Counted from the first letter of the stretch, positions 42,995-52,669 are shown. The stretch is DNA of 64,000 nt from DAITQM01 sp039794245 (GCA_039794245.1 JBDIVS010000006.1:70357-134356); one strand, 5' to 3'. Notes: generated from the sequence alone by a model not told the origin. Made by a program: numbers and translations.

Positions 42995-43777
42995 ATGATG
43001 CGACAGCATATCTTTCCGGCAGCGACGATCACCCCGCGGCTTGTAGCGCCGCTTTTGTTGTTTGTCTCATCGACTGCTTCCGCCGCCGATCCGGCGAGCC
43101 CGTTTACGCCGCCACCGGTCTGCGAAGCGGCTCGCGAGGAAACGCCGCCGGCCGCAAGCGGCGCACAAAACGCCGACTCGAGCGGCGGCGAAAACCGGGA
43201 ACAAGACCGCCCGCCGCCTCTGCCCACAGGTCTGGCCGACTACGCCCTCCGGCCGGTCGCCGAAGGCGGTTTCGAGGTCACGGCCGCGATCGTCATCGCC
43301 GCGCCGCGCGGTCTGGTCCGCGAAACGCTGACCGATTGCGGCGAGGCATTCCGTTACATGCCCGGCATGCGCCTTTGCAAGGTGCTCGACAGCGGCCCGG
43401 ATTACGATGTCACGCGCCACAAGATCAAACGCTACTGGCTGTTGCCCGGCGCCGATTTCATTTTCCGCGCCCGATACCACCTGCCCGAACGCATCGACGT
43501 CAAACTGGTCGAGGGCAACCTGCGCCGCCTCGAGGCGCGCTGGTCGTTCTGCGCGGTGGACGAGAACACGACGCGCCTGGTTTACCAGGCCAGCATCGAA
43601 GCGGGCTGGTATGTCTCGCAGCGCGCCGAGCGCCGCACGCTCGAACGAGACCTGCCGGAAATGCTGCGCCGGATGAAAAGCCAAAGTGAAGCGCGCCGCG
43701 CGATGATCGAGAATTCGCCTGCATTGCCGGCGGATGACATCAACTCCGATACAACCGGCAAGCCGTCAAACGGATAG
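42995..43777 (+). CDS. Exported SRPBCC/START-like protein
   Basis: 260 residues from ATG 42995 with a signal peptide (LVAPLLLFVSSTASAADP). A low-complexity linker rich in Pro and Glu precedes a SRPBCC-type lipid-binding fold (FEVTAAIVIAAPRGLVRETL, KLVEGNLRRLEARWSF, TRLVYQASIEAGWYVSQRAE). The ligand is unknown. It lies 15 bases upstream of the adhC relic. Confidence 0.75.
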   Translation: MMRQHIFPAATITPRLVAPLLLFVSSTASAADPASPFTPPPVCEAAREETPPAASGAQNADSSGGENREQDRPPPLPTGLADYALRPVAEGGFEVTAAIVIAAPRGLVRETLTDCGEAFRYMPGMRLCKVLDSGPDYDVTRHKIKRYWLLPGADFIFRARYHLPERIDVKLVEGNLRRLEARWSFCAVDENTTRLVYQASIEAGWYVSQRAERRTLERDLPEMLRRMKSQSEARRAMIENSPALPADDINSDTTGKPSNG

Positions 43778-43792
43778 ACAAGGAGCTCCGCC

Positions 43793-44808
43793 ATGCAGGT
43801 CAAAGCCGCTGTGGCGCATCGCGCCGGTACACCGCTGGCGATCGAAACCGTCGATCTCGAAGGCCCACGGGCCGGCGAGGTGCTGGTCGAGATCAAGGCG
43901 ACCGGGATTTGTCATACCGACGCTTACACGCTGTCCGGCAAGGATCCCGAAGGGCTGTTCCCGGTGATCCTCGGCCACTCGGCCACGAAGGCGCCGGCGT
44001 CGTCGTCGAAACCGGCCCCGAGGTCAAGTCGCTCAAACCCGGCGATCATGTCATAGCGCTGTACACGCCCGAATGCCGCGAGTGCGAGTATTGCCTGAAC
44101 CCCAAAACCAACCTCTGCCAGGCGATCCGCGACACCCAGGGGTGCGGCGTGATGCCCGACGGCACGAGCCGCTTGTCGCTCGGCGGCAAAAAGCTGCACC
44201 ACTACATGGGCACCTCGACGTTCGCGCAATACACCGTACTGCCGGAGATCGCGCTGGCCAGGATCCGCGATGACGCGCCGTTCGACAAGGTGTGCTACAT
44301 CGGCTGCGGCGTCACGACCGGTATCGGCGCCGTGCTGTTCACCGCCAAGGTCGAGCCGGGCTCGCGGGTCGTCGTGTTCGGCCTCGGCGGCATCGGCCTC
44401 AATGTGATCCAGGGCGCCTGGCTGGCCGGCGCGGCACAGATCGTCGGTGTCGATATCAACCCGGCGCGCCGGCCGCTGGCCGAGCGCTTCGGCCTGGCCG
44501 CTTTCGTCAACCCGGCCGAAGTCGAAGGCGACCTGGTACCGTACCTCGTGCACCTGACCCGCGGCGGCGCCGCCGGCGAGGAGATTTCGACCCGGCCGTT
44601 TCAACTGGTCACCGGCCGCAACTGGCGGGGCAGCGCCTTCGGCGGGGCGCGCGGCCGCACCGACTTGCCGCGCCTCGTCGATTGGTACATGGAAGGGCGG
44701 ATCGCGATCGACGAGATGATCACGCACACGCTCACACTCGAAGACATCAACCGCGGCTTCGAACTGATGCAGCGCAGCGAATCGATCCGTTCGGTGGTGG
44801 TTTACTGA
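43793..44808 (+). pseudogene. adhC: S-(hydroxymethyl)glutathione dehydrogenase (class III ADH), broken
   Basis: The frame begins well (AAGGAG, then KAAVAHRAG... ATGICHTDAYTLSGKDPEGL) up to VILGH. There TCGGCCAC is present twice in tandem (43971-43978, 43979-43986), shifting the frame by 8 bases. The next frame resumes with EGAGVVVETGPEVKSLKPGD, structural-zinc ECRECEYC and the Rossmann motif VFGLGGIGLNVIQGA. A second lesion is an in-frame loss of about 34 codons at 44568-44577, between HLTRGGA and AGEEISTRPFQLV, where homologues have the end of the NAD domain. The intact enzyme oxidises the formaldehyde-glutathione adduct. Confidence 0.88.
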
Positions 44809-45645
44809 TGGCACTCGATACCGTCGAAGCGCACCGTGCCTTCAGCGGCGTGCAGGGTTATTACCGGCACGCATCGGCGGCCTGCGGCGGGCCGATGGCC
44901 TTTGCGGTCTTCGTGCCGCCGGGCACGGGGCCTTTCCCGGTCTTGTATTTTTTAGCCAGATTGACCTGCACAGAACAGACGTTCCCGATCAAGGCCGGGG
45001 CACAACGGCTGGCCGCTGAACTCGGCGTGGTGCTGATCGCCCCCGACACCAGCCCGCGCGACACCGGCATCCCCGGTGCGATCGGCGATTGGGAGTTCGG
45101 TGAAGGCGCCGGTTTCTACCTCGACGCGACCGCCCGGCCGTGGTCTGAGCGTTTCAGAATGCACAGCTTCGTCGTCGAGGAACTGCCGGCGATCGTCGCC
45201 CGGTATTTCCCGGTCGATACCGCGCGGCGGCATCTTCGGTCACTCGATGGGTGGCCACGGCGCCTTGACCATCGCCTTGAAAAACCCCGAGCGTTACCGC
45301 TCCGTCTCGGCCTTCGCGCCAAGCGCCGCGCCGGCGGCGGTACCGTGGGGCGAAAATGCCTTTTTCCGCTACCTCGGCGCCGACCGCGTCGCGTGGGCCG
45401 AATACGACGCATCGCAACTCGTCGCCCGCCGGCCATTCCCCGGCCCCATCCTGATCGACCAGGGACTGGCCGATCCTTTTCTAAAAACCCAACTCCGCCC
45501 CGAACTGTTCGAGCACGCCGCCGCCGAAGCCGGTCAGAAACTCGTGCTTCGCCACCACGAAGGCTACGATCACGGCTACTACTTCATCCAGACCATTATC
45601 GCCGCTCACCTGCGCCATCACGCCGCCTTTCTGTGCGCCGAATGA
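44808..45645 (+). pseudogene. fghA: S-formylglutathione hydrolase, frameshifted
   Basis: The ATG overlaps the adhC stop (TGATG), so the two form an operon. The first frame covers VQGYYRHASAACGGPMAF, TCTEQTF and SPRDTGIPGAIGDWEFGEGA up to VDTARR at about 45229. The second frame continues with GIFGHSMGGHGALTIALKN (nucleophile Ser), DQGLADPFL and HHEGYDHGYYFI (catalytic His). Total length is 838 bases, one more than a multiple of three, matching a one-base insertion (or two-base loss) in CGCGCGGCGG at 45221-45230. The protein would hydrolyse S-formylglutathione in formaldehyde detoxification. Confidence 0.88.
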
Positions 45646-45646
45646 A

Positions 45647-45680
45647 TGGGTTAACCCAACACGTGGGTTAACCCAACACG
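45647..45680. repeat. Tandem 17-bp repeat (TGGGTTAACCCAACACG x2)
   Basis: Two perfect adjacent copies (45647-45663, 45664-45680). Each contains TTAA followed by the element end CCCAAC, as if an element end were duplicated. They border the miniature element that follows. Confidence 0.75.
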
Positions 45681-45790
45681 GGCCGGCCTGCGACCGATCA
45701 ACTTGCGTTCCCGACGCATTTGTCGGGGAATCGGACAAGCTGTACTCGCCCGCTTGACCGAAAATCCCGGGAATTTATGCAGCAGTTGGG
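45672..45790. mobile_element. Miniature inverted-repeat element, copy 3 (TTAA-flanked)
   Basis: It begins CCCAACACGG and ends GCAGCAGTTGGG, with TTAA on both sides (45668-45671 and 45791-45794), which looks like a target duplication. Its last ~62 bases (45729-45790) match the end of copies 1 and 2; the left part is unrelated. The right-hand TTAA supplies the stop codon of the minus-strand gene ending at 45791. Confidence 0.65.
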
Positions 45791-46129
45791 TTAACGATCG
45801 TCGCCCGCCTGCCGGCGATTGAGTTTTTTGCGCGCGATATCAGTACTCGCCTTGTCCTGGTGAATATGCAAGCTGGCGCGTTCGCGGCCGGTCACTTCGC
45901 CATCGGCCTTGACACGGGCTTCGTGGCGCTCGATTCGCGCCTGCTGCGCTTCCAGGCGGGCCAGCTCGGCGGCCGTCAGTTGCCCGTTTTCGACACCCGC
46001 TTCGATCCTTCTCTCTTGCCGTGCCTGCCGGCGATCGACCCGCGGCGTCACGTCTCCACGCTCGTGGGCCACAACAATACCGGATACAAAGAGCAAGGCG
46101 GCCAATGCGATCAGTGCTCTGATTTTCAT
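45791..46129 (-). CDS. Small periplasmic protein, Arg/Glu-rich helical
   Basis: 112 residues from ATG 46129: signal peptide (LIALAALLFVSGIVVAHERG) and a charged helical body (RVDRRQARQERRIEAGVENG, LARLEAQQARIERHEARVKA) ending LNRRQAGDDR. The pattern resembles small heavily charged periplasmic proteins of unknown role. Its stop codon TAA lies in the TTAA flank of the miniature element, so the C terminus may have been altered by the insertion. It is divergent from the S9 peptidase gene. Confidence 0.65.
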   Translation of the reverse strand: MKIRALIALAALLFVSGIVVAHERGDVTPRVDRRQARQERRIEAGVENGQLTAAELARLEAQQARIERHEARVKADGEVTGRERASLHIHQDKASTDIARKKLNRRQAGDDR

Positions 46130-46276
46130 ATCGTTGACTCCTGATGGTGGTCGATGGTACCGCTTCACAACGCGCTGCTCGCCGTGCGGTTGACGCCGCC
46201 GGCGCTTGCAATCCGTGCGGGCAGAGCGCGCGGCAAGGTACACTACGGCGCGTTGCCCGTCGACCGGAGTTTCTCG

Positions 46277-48706
46277 ATGACTGCCCTGTCCCCAACTCGC
46301 TTCGCCTGGCTGCCGCTATTGTTCTGCGTTTCGCTGGCGGCGGCCGAACCGCCCGAGCTGACGGCCATCATGGCCGACCCGGACTGGATCGGCCCGCCGG
46401 TCGAGGCGGCGTGGTGGGCGCTCGACGGCGAGGCGGTGTATTACCGCGCCAAACGGCCGGGCGAACCGGCACGGGACACGCACAAAATCACTCTGGCCGG
46501 CGGCGGAGATGAAGTGCTCGATCCGGCGGCACTGGCGCTCATCGACGGCCCGCGCCCGGTTTTCAATGCATCGCGCACGGCCGCGGTGTTCGTCCGCGAC
46601 GGCGATGTGCTGCTCCGCGAAACGGCTTCCGGCCGCCTGCGGCGGCTGACCGGCAGCGCCGACGCCGAATCGGACGCGGCTTTCAGTACCGGCGACCACG
46701 CCGTCCATTATTTCGCCGGCGGCCAATGGTGGTCCTACGATCTCGCTGCCGGTTTCGCGCGGCAATTGACGAATCTGCAATTTTCCAAAGACCCGCTGGC
46801 CGAACCGGAGGACGAGCTGGCAAAGGACCAATTGCGGTTGTTTTCGACGCTGGCCAAGGACGCCGAAGAGGCCAAAGCCAGCCGCACCGAACAAGCAGCG
46901 GCGGCCGCCGCCGATCACGGCCGGGCCGCAATACCGTGGCATCTGGGCGACGAATGGGTGCCGGCCGGCGATCCCGGTGAGGATGCCGCGGGCCTCAGCC
47001 GGGCGAGCAAGCTCTCGCCGGACGGCCGCTGGCTCGCCCTGGTCGTGCAAAAAGCCGGCGCCGACCGCGGGCAGGGCGGCAAGATGCCGAACTACGTAAC
47101 GGTTTCGGGTTATATCGAAATCGAGGATGTCCGCACCCGGGTCGGGCGCCGCCCGCCGGTGCCGCAGCGGCTCTGGCTGCTCGATCTCGAAAAGCGCGTC
47201 AAACATGAATTGGACGTCACCGCCCTGCCCGGCATCACCGACGATCCGCTGGCCTTTCTCGACCAGGAATCGAAGGAGGTGCAGGACAAACAATCCCGCA
47301 CCGCCAAAAAACCGGAGCAGCATGAACCGCGCGGCCTGATCGTCATGGGGCTCGAATGGAACCGGGCGGGAACATCCCTTGCCGTCCAATTGCAGGCGAT
47401 CGACAACAAGGACCGCTGGCTGGCGGTCGCCACGCCCGGCGAAGCACAGCTCAAACCGCGTCACCGGCTGCACGATGAGACCTGGATCAACTGGGATTTC
47501 AACGATTTCGGCTGGCTCGAAGACGACCGGACGCTGTGGCTGCTCTCCGAGGAAAGCGGTTACAACCATTTATATACCGTCGATGCCGAACGCGGCGGGG
47601 CGCGGCAGAGAACAAAAGGAAAATTCGAGGTGATGGCGCCGGAGCGGGCCCCGGGAAGCGATGTTTTCTACCTGCTCAGCAACCGCGCCCATCCCACCGA
47701 ATACGATCTGTACCGGCTCGATCTCGCAGACGATGCGCTGCACCGTCTGACCGAACTGCGCGGCGTCGAGGATTTCACGCTCGGCCCGGCCGGTGAGCGC
47801 CTGCTGCTGCGCTACTCGGGAAGTTATCTTCCGGCGCAGCTTGCCGTACTGAACCTGGCTTCAGGCGAAGTAGCCAAACTGACCGATACGCGCACCGAAC
47901 GCTACCGGGCGATCGACTGGCAAGCGCCGGATTATGTCGCCGTGCCCTCGACCCACGGCGCGCCGGGGCCGATCTGGTCCAAGTTCTATCCGGCGCGCGC
48001 GGGCGCGGGGCCGCGCCCGGCGGTGCTGTTCGTCCACGGGGCCGGCTACACCCAGAACACGCACCACCGCTTCCCGTATTACTTCCGCGAGCAGATGTTC
48101 CACAACCTGCTCACGGCGCGCGGCTACCACGTGCTCGACATGGATTACCGGGCGAGCAAAGGCTACGGCCGCGCCTGGCGCGGTGCAATCTACCGGCAAA
48201 TGGGGCACCCCGAACTCGACGATCTGCTCGACGGCGTCAAATGGCTGATCGAGGAGCGCGGCGCCGACGCCGAGCGCATCGGGTTGTACGGCGGCTCCTA
48301 CGGCGGTTTCATGACCCTGATGGCGATGTTCCGCGCGCCCGAAACCTTCAAGGCCGGCGCCGCGCTCAGGCCGGTCACCGACTGGGCGCATTACAACCAC
48401 GGCTACACCTCGCGAATACTGAATACCCCGGAACGCGACCCGCAAGCCTACCTCAAAAGTTCACCGATCGAATACGCCGCCGGTCTCGAGGGTCATCTTT
48501 TGATCGCCCACGGCATGCTCGACGACAACGTGTTCTACCAGGATTCGGTGCGCCTGGCGCAGCGCCTGATCGAACTCGAAAAGGAAAACTGGGAACTGGC
48601 TTCCTACCCGCTCGAGCCGCACGGGTTTGTCCATGCCGCAAGCTGGCTCGACGAATACCGCCGGCTCCTGAAACTGTTCGAGACCACGATCGGCGAGAGG
48701 CGGTAA
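46277..48706 (+). CDS. Exported S9 family prolyl oligopeptidase-type peptidase
   Basis: 809 residues from ATG 46277 (GGAG upstream) with a signal peptide (FAWLPLLFCVSLAAAEPP). An N-terminal beta-propeller (SPDGRWLALVVQKAG and similar blades) is followed by the alpha/beta hydrolase domain. The triad is Ser in LYGGSYGGFMTLMAMF, Asp in HGMLDDNVFYQDS and His in LEPHGFVHAAS. It is likely a dipeptidyl-peptidase-like enzyme in the periplasm. Confidence 0.92.
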   Translation: MTALSPTRFAWLPLLFCVSLAAAEPPELTAIMADPDWIGPPVEAAWWALDGEAVYYRAKRPGEPARDTHKITLAGGGDEVLDPAALALIDGPRPVFNASRTAAVFVRDGDVLLRETASGRLRRLTGSADAESDAAFSTGDHAVHYFAGGQWWSYDLAAGFARQLTNLQFSKDPLAEPEDELAKDQLRLFSTLAKDAEEAKASRTEQAAAAAADHGRAAIPWHLGDEWVPAGDPGEDAAGLSRASKLSPDGRWLALVVQKAGADRGQGGKMPNYVTVSGYIEIEDVRTRVGRRPPVPQRLWLLDLEKRVKHELDVTALPGITDDPLAFLDQESKEVQDKQSRTAKKPEQHEPRGLIVMGLEWNRAGTSLAVQLQAIDNKDRWLAVATPGEAQLKPRHRLHDETWINWDFNDFGWLEDDRTLWLLSEESGYNHLYTVDAERGGARQRTKGKFEVMAPERAPGSDVFYLLSNRAHPTEYDLYRLDLADDALHRLTELRGVEDFTLGPAGERLLLRYSGSYLPAQLAVLNLASGEVAKLTDTRTERYRAIDWQAPDYVAVPSTHGAPGPIWSKFYPARAGAGPRPAVLFVHGAGYTQNTHHRFPYYFREQMFHNLLTARGYHVLDMDYRASKGYGRAWRGAIYRQMGHPELDDLLDGVKWLIEERGADAERIGLYGGSYGGFMTLMAMFRAPETFKAGAALRPVTDWAHYNHGYTSRILNTPERDPQAYLKSSPIEYAAGLEGHLLIAHGMLDDNVFYQDSVRLAQRLIELEKENWELASYPLEPHGFVHAASWLDEYRRLLKLFETTIGERR

Positions 48707-48784
48707 ACGACCGCCGCGGACCTTCGCTTGTCCCTCCGGGTCATAGCGGTTAACCCAACTTTTGTACCAGTGGAATGAGTGACG

Positions 48785-49102
48785 ATGAAAAATCCCGAAA
48801 AGCCGGACAATGCGGCAAGCAAAATCCAGGCCCACAACAAGGCGACGCAGCGCTTCATCGACCTGGCCAACCAGATGGTCGGCGACGGCCTGGAGCGGCA
48901 GCTCGTCTCGGCCGCGCTGATGAGCGCTTCCGGCATCTACTCGACTTACATCGCCGCCGGCAACGAGGGTTTTCTGCAATCTTCGGGCGTCGAGCGGGTC
49001 AGCGAGATCTTCCGCCGCAACCTGGCCTACATCCAGGAGCGCAAAAAGGAAGAACTGACCGCCAAGGGCATCTACAAGCCGGAGGAACAGCCCGGCTCCT
49101 GA
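48785..49102 (+). CDS. DUF3144 family protein
   Basis: 105 residues, cytoplasmic and helical: QRFIDLANQMVGDGLERQLV, then SAALMSASGIYSTYIAAGNE, matching the DUF3144 pattern. Function unknown. It starts at ATG 48785 (GTG 48779 in frame). Just upstream, TTAACCCAAC (48750-48759) is another copy of the miniature-element end. The 287 bases after the gene (49103-49389) carry no gene. Confidence 0.75.
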   Translation: MKNPEKPDNAASKIQAHNKATQRFIDLANQMVGDGLERQLVSAALMSASGIYSTYIAAGNEGFLQSSGVERVSEIFRRNLAYIQERKKEELTAKGIYKPEEQPGS

Positions 49103-49389
49103 CCTGGACGGCTCGTTCCACGGCCCACCCGGCGCAACACGCTTGCCCTCGGGCCGGGGCGGCAGTGTCAACCATAACGATTTCTTAGCATTGAGTGCAG
49201 TAGATTCACCGGGACCTGCGGCAACCGGCACGGCACCGGTCCGCGGAACGGCGAGGTAATCGGGGATGCGGATTACGGGGGGCGCCGTTGCGCACCATGT
49301 TTGGGGGTGCCGGCCCGGCATGGATGCGGTGCCATCTGACGACGTTGATCTCCGGGCACAGGTACCTTGGGTTAAGGAGTACGCCACAC

Positions 49390-51174
49390 ATGACTACACG
49401 CCACAACGAACGCCGCGATTTTCTCAAACTCGGTATCGCCGCCTCGGCTTCGGCCGCAGCATTTCGTTTCAGCACGACAGCCGGCGAGGCCGCGCCGCTC
49501 GACCTGCTGGCGCCGCTGTGGCCGGTACCGGACAGGAACAACCGCGCGCCCGGCAGCACGCCGCCGCTCGCCTTCCGGGTGTTCCATAAACTGGCCTTCG
49601 GTCCCAAGCCGGGCGACATCCAGAGTTTTCTCGCCCTCGGGGCCAACGACGACGCGCGGCTGCAAAACTGGCTCGACCTGCAACTGGCGCCGACCGGCGT
49701 CGATCCCGGAGTCGACAGCCGACTGAGCGCCGCGAACAACTTCGTCACACTCGATAAAACGCTGACCCAGTTGTGGAACGATCATTACCGCAACCCGCTG
49801 TCGCCCGAATACCTGTACAGCAAACGGCCGTTCTGGGAAACGCAGCTTGGCACTCTGACCCGGATGGTGCACAGCCAGTGGCAACTGCGCGAGGTGCTCG
49901 CCGACTTCTGGCACAACCATTTCAACGTCGACGGCGAGGAGGATGTGGTCAAAAGCATCCTCACCGATTACGACGAAAACGTCATCCGGCCGCACCTGTT
50001 CGGCAATTTCCGCCAGATGCTGGAAGCCAACGCGCGCAGTACAGCGATGCTGTATTACCTCGACAACCGGGCCAACGCCACGCCGTTTCCGAACGAGAAT
50101 TACGCCCGCGAAATCCTGGAGCTGCACACCGTCGGCGCGGTGGAAAACTATTTCGGGTTCACCCCGCCGCAGAACGTGCCGCTCAACATCGACGGTGTGC
50201 CGAAGGGCTACGTCGAGGCCGACGTCATCGAACTGGCGCGCGTACTGACCGGCTGGGGCGTCGCCGACGGCGATGATGGCGCCCCCGATACCGGGACGTT
50301 CCTGTTCCGCCCACAGTGGCACGACAACGGCACCAAGACGGTGATGGGCCAAACGATCGTCCCGACCAACCCGCCCGAAAACGAAGTACTGGATTTTCTC
50401 GACTTTCTCGCCAGCCACCGCGGCACCGCCGAATTCATCTGCTGGAAACTCGCCACCCGGCTGATCGCTGACGGCTACACGGCCGCCGACCAGCTGATCC
50501 AGCAGGCGGCGGACGTCTTTCAGAACAACTGGCAGGCGCAAAATCAACTGGAACTGGTGTATCGGACCTTGCTGACCTCGAATGACTTCAAGACCCGCTG
50601 GGCCGAAAAGGCCAAGCGGCCGCTCGAAATCGTCGTCGCCGCACTGCGCGCCGCCGGCGCCGCGGACGATCCCGATTTCGTCTTGCAGCTCGACAACCCC
50701 GGCGCGGACAGTTACCCGTTCGGCTATCTCGACGACCTCGAGCGCACCGGCCAGGCCCCGCACGCCACGCCGCCGCCGACCGGCTATCCGGAAGACCGTG
50801 CGATCTGGCAGGGTTCCGGACCGCTGGTGATGTCGTGGCGGACGATCACGCGGATGATCCGTGATACCGACACCGCTTCGATCAACAGCCATTTCATCAA
50901 TGTCGCAGCCCAGACTAACACCGGCTTGCCGCTGGCCGCCGACCGCACACCGGTCAATATCGTCGCTTACTGGCTCGACCGCGTGCTCGGCCCGGGCTTC
51001 GTCTTCGATCCGGCGAAACGCGGCAAACTCGAGGCCTTCGTCGCCCAGGGCGGCGCACCCGCCTCGCCGCTCAACGTCGATACCACCGATACCACCGGCA
51101 ACAGCGCTTACCAGCGGCGGATCAGGACGCTGGTCGGCCTGATCACGATGTTGCCCGAAGTCACCGTACGTTAG
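49390..51174 (+). CDS. DUF1800 family Tat-exported protein
   Basis: 594 residues. Twin-arginine signal ERRDFLKLGIAASASAAAF. DUF1800 landmarks: FHKLAFGPKPGDIQSFLALG, VLADFWHNHFNV, NENYAREILELHTVGA, LARVLTGWG and FICWKLATRLI. It has GGAG (AAGGAGT) before the ATG at 49390. It is always paired with DUF1501 (next gene, 9 bases away). The function of the pair is unknown; it is likely a periplasmic or surface redox or hydrolytic complex. Confidence 0.9.
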   Translation: MTTRHNERRDFLKLGIAASASAAAFRFSTTAGEAAPLDLLAPLWPVPDRNNRAPGSTPPLAFRVFHKLAFGPKPGDIQSFLALGANDDARLQNWLDLQLAPTGVDPGVDSRLSAANNFVTLDKTLTQLWNDHYRNPLSPEYLYSKRPFWETQLGTLTRMVHSQWQLREVLADFWHNHFNVDGEEDVVKSILTDYDENVIRPHLFGNFRQMLEANARSTAMLYYLDNRANATPFPNENYAREILELHTVGAVENYFGFTPPQNVPLNIDGVPKGYVEADVIELARVLTGWGVADGDDGAPDTGTFLFRPQWHDNGTKTVMGQTIVPTNPPENEVLDFLDFLASHRGTAEFICWKLATRLIADGYTAADQLIQQAADVFQNNWQAQNQLELVYRTLLTSNDFKTRWAEKAKRPLEIVVAALRAAGAADDPDFVLQLDNPGADSYPFGYLDDLERTGQAPHATPPPTGYPEDRAIWQGSGPLVMSWRTITRMIRDTDTASINSHFINVAAQTNTGLPLAADRTPVNIVAYWLDRVLGPGFVFDPAKRGKLEAFVAQGGAPASPLNVDTTDTTGNSAYQRRIRTLVGLITMLPEVTVR

Positions 51175-51183
51175 GAGCCCGCC

Positions 51184-52626
51184 ATGACCATCAATCGCCG
51201 ACATTTTTTACAAGGCGCCGGTGGCGCGGCACTGGCCGGAACGCTGCCACGTCTGACCTTTGCCCAAAACGGCCCCGGCTTCAACGACGAGATCCTGATC
51301 TACGTCTTTCTGCGCGGCGGCATCGACGGCCTGAGCCTCTATGCCCCGGGCAGCGGCCACCCGGACCGCGGTTTTTACGAGAATCTAAGACCCAGCCTCA
51401 GCGTCCGCCTGCCGGTTTCCGGCGCCAACGCCATGCTGCCGCTGGCCGACGGCTTCGGCATCAACCGCGCCGCGACGGGCCTGCGTGATCTGTGGCTCGA
51501 GGGCGATCTGGCCATCGTCCACGCCACCGGCCTGCCGATCGTCAACCGCAGCCACTTCGAAGCCGAGCGCTTTATCGAACTCGGCACGCCGGGAGCCACC
51601 GCCGGCCTGACCACGCCGGGCGAGATTCCCGGCACCCGCCTGACCCCGACCGGCTGGCTGACCCGCCACCTGAACACCGCGACCAACCTGCCGCCGGCGA
51701 TCACCTTGCCGGCCGTCGTCACCGAGAGCACGATGAGCTTTTCGCTGTCCGGCTCGGGCGCCGCGGTGGCGCTGCGCACGCCGTCGCAATTCGACTTCAA
51801 CGAAAGCGACTCGGCGCTCGAGGAGGCGATGGAAACGACCATCAAGGAGATCTATCAACTCGACGCCACCCAGGTCGGCATCGCCGGCGAACAGGCGATG
51901 GTGGCCCAGGAGGCGGTTGAAACGACATTCGCCGGGCTGTCGAATTTCGATTACAACCAAAACCTGGTGCCGGCCGCCCGTTATCCGACGTTCACCAATA
52001 ACGAGGGTAATCTCCAGTTGTTCTCTATCGCCGACAAACTGCTCACGCTGTCGCGGCTGATCAAGGCGGATATCGGTTTGAGAATCGCCCAGGTCGATGT
52101 GAACGGCTGGGACGACCACACCGACCAAGGATCACTGCCGGCGGGTGTCAACGGCTCGACCGGCAACTTCTACAACCGGCTGGATGCGGTGTCGCGTTCG
52201 GTGCGCGCCTTCTGGAACGATATGCGCGGCCTGGCGGACAACCCGGCCGATTTCACGCCGAAGATTACGGTGGTGTTTCACAGCGAGTTCGGCCGGCGGG
52301 CCTTCAGCAACAACGACAACGGCACCGACCACGGCTCCGGCAACCCGATGATGTTGCTCGGCGGCAATGTCAACGGCGGGCAGTTCCACGGCACATGGCC
52401 CGGCCTGGCACCGAACCAATTGTTTCAAAACGCCGATGTGGCCACGACCAATGATTTCCGCCGAGTACTCAGCGAGGTGCTGATTCGCCGGCTGGGCAAC
52501 AACCGCCTGGGCCTGATCTTCCCTTTCTATTACAACTACGAACCACTCGGCGCCGTCAACGGCCCCGACCTGCCACCCGACTACGGGCCGGATGACGAAC
52601 TGACCCGCGACAGCTTCGAAAGTTGA
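51184..52626 (+). CDS. DUF1501 family Tat-exported protein
   Basis: 480 residues. Tat signal INRRHFLQGAGGAALAGTLP; sulfatase-like fold with YVFLRGGIDGLSLYAPGSG, VHATGLPIVNRSHFEAERFI, VDVNGWDDHTDQG and FHSEFGRRAFSNNDNGTDHG. The His/Asp positions resemble the metal site of alkaline-phosphatase relatives. It ends DELTRDSFES, reminiscent of the DGFE tail in the FG-GAP protein at 6438. Partner of the DUF1800 gene. Confidence 0.9.
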   Translation: MTINRRHFLQGAGGAALAGTLPRLTFAQNGPGFNDEILIYVFLRGGIDGLSLYAPGSGHPDRGFYENLRPSLSVRLPVSGANAMLPLADGFGINRAATGLRDLWLEGDLAIVHATGLPIVNRSHFEAERFIELGTPGATAGLTTPGEIPGTRLTPTGWLTRHLNTATNLPPAITLPAVVTESTMSFSLSGSGAAVALRTPSQFDFNESDSALEEAMETTIKEIYQLDATQVGIAGEQAMVAQEAVETTFAGLSNFDYNQNLVPAARYPTFTNNEGNLQLFSIADKLLTLSRLIKADIGLRIAQVDVNGWDDHTDQGSLPAGVNGSTGNFYNRLDAVSRSVRAFWNDMRGLADNPADFTPKITVVFHSEFGRRAFSNNDNGTDHGSGNPMMLLGGNVNGGQFHGTWPGLAPNQLFQNADVATTNDFRRVLSEVLIRRLGNNRLGLIFPFYYNYEPLGAVNGPDLPPDYGPDDELTRDSFES

Positions 52627-52669
52627 GGCCGGAGTACAGCGGGTAACGGCGGCTGAACGGCCGGGCGCT

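Noticed and set aside
49372..51204. Antisense frame of 610 codons opposite the DUF1800 gene
   Set aside because: Shadow; the sense gene has a Tat signal and family motifs, the antisense text does not resemble a protein.
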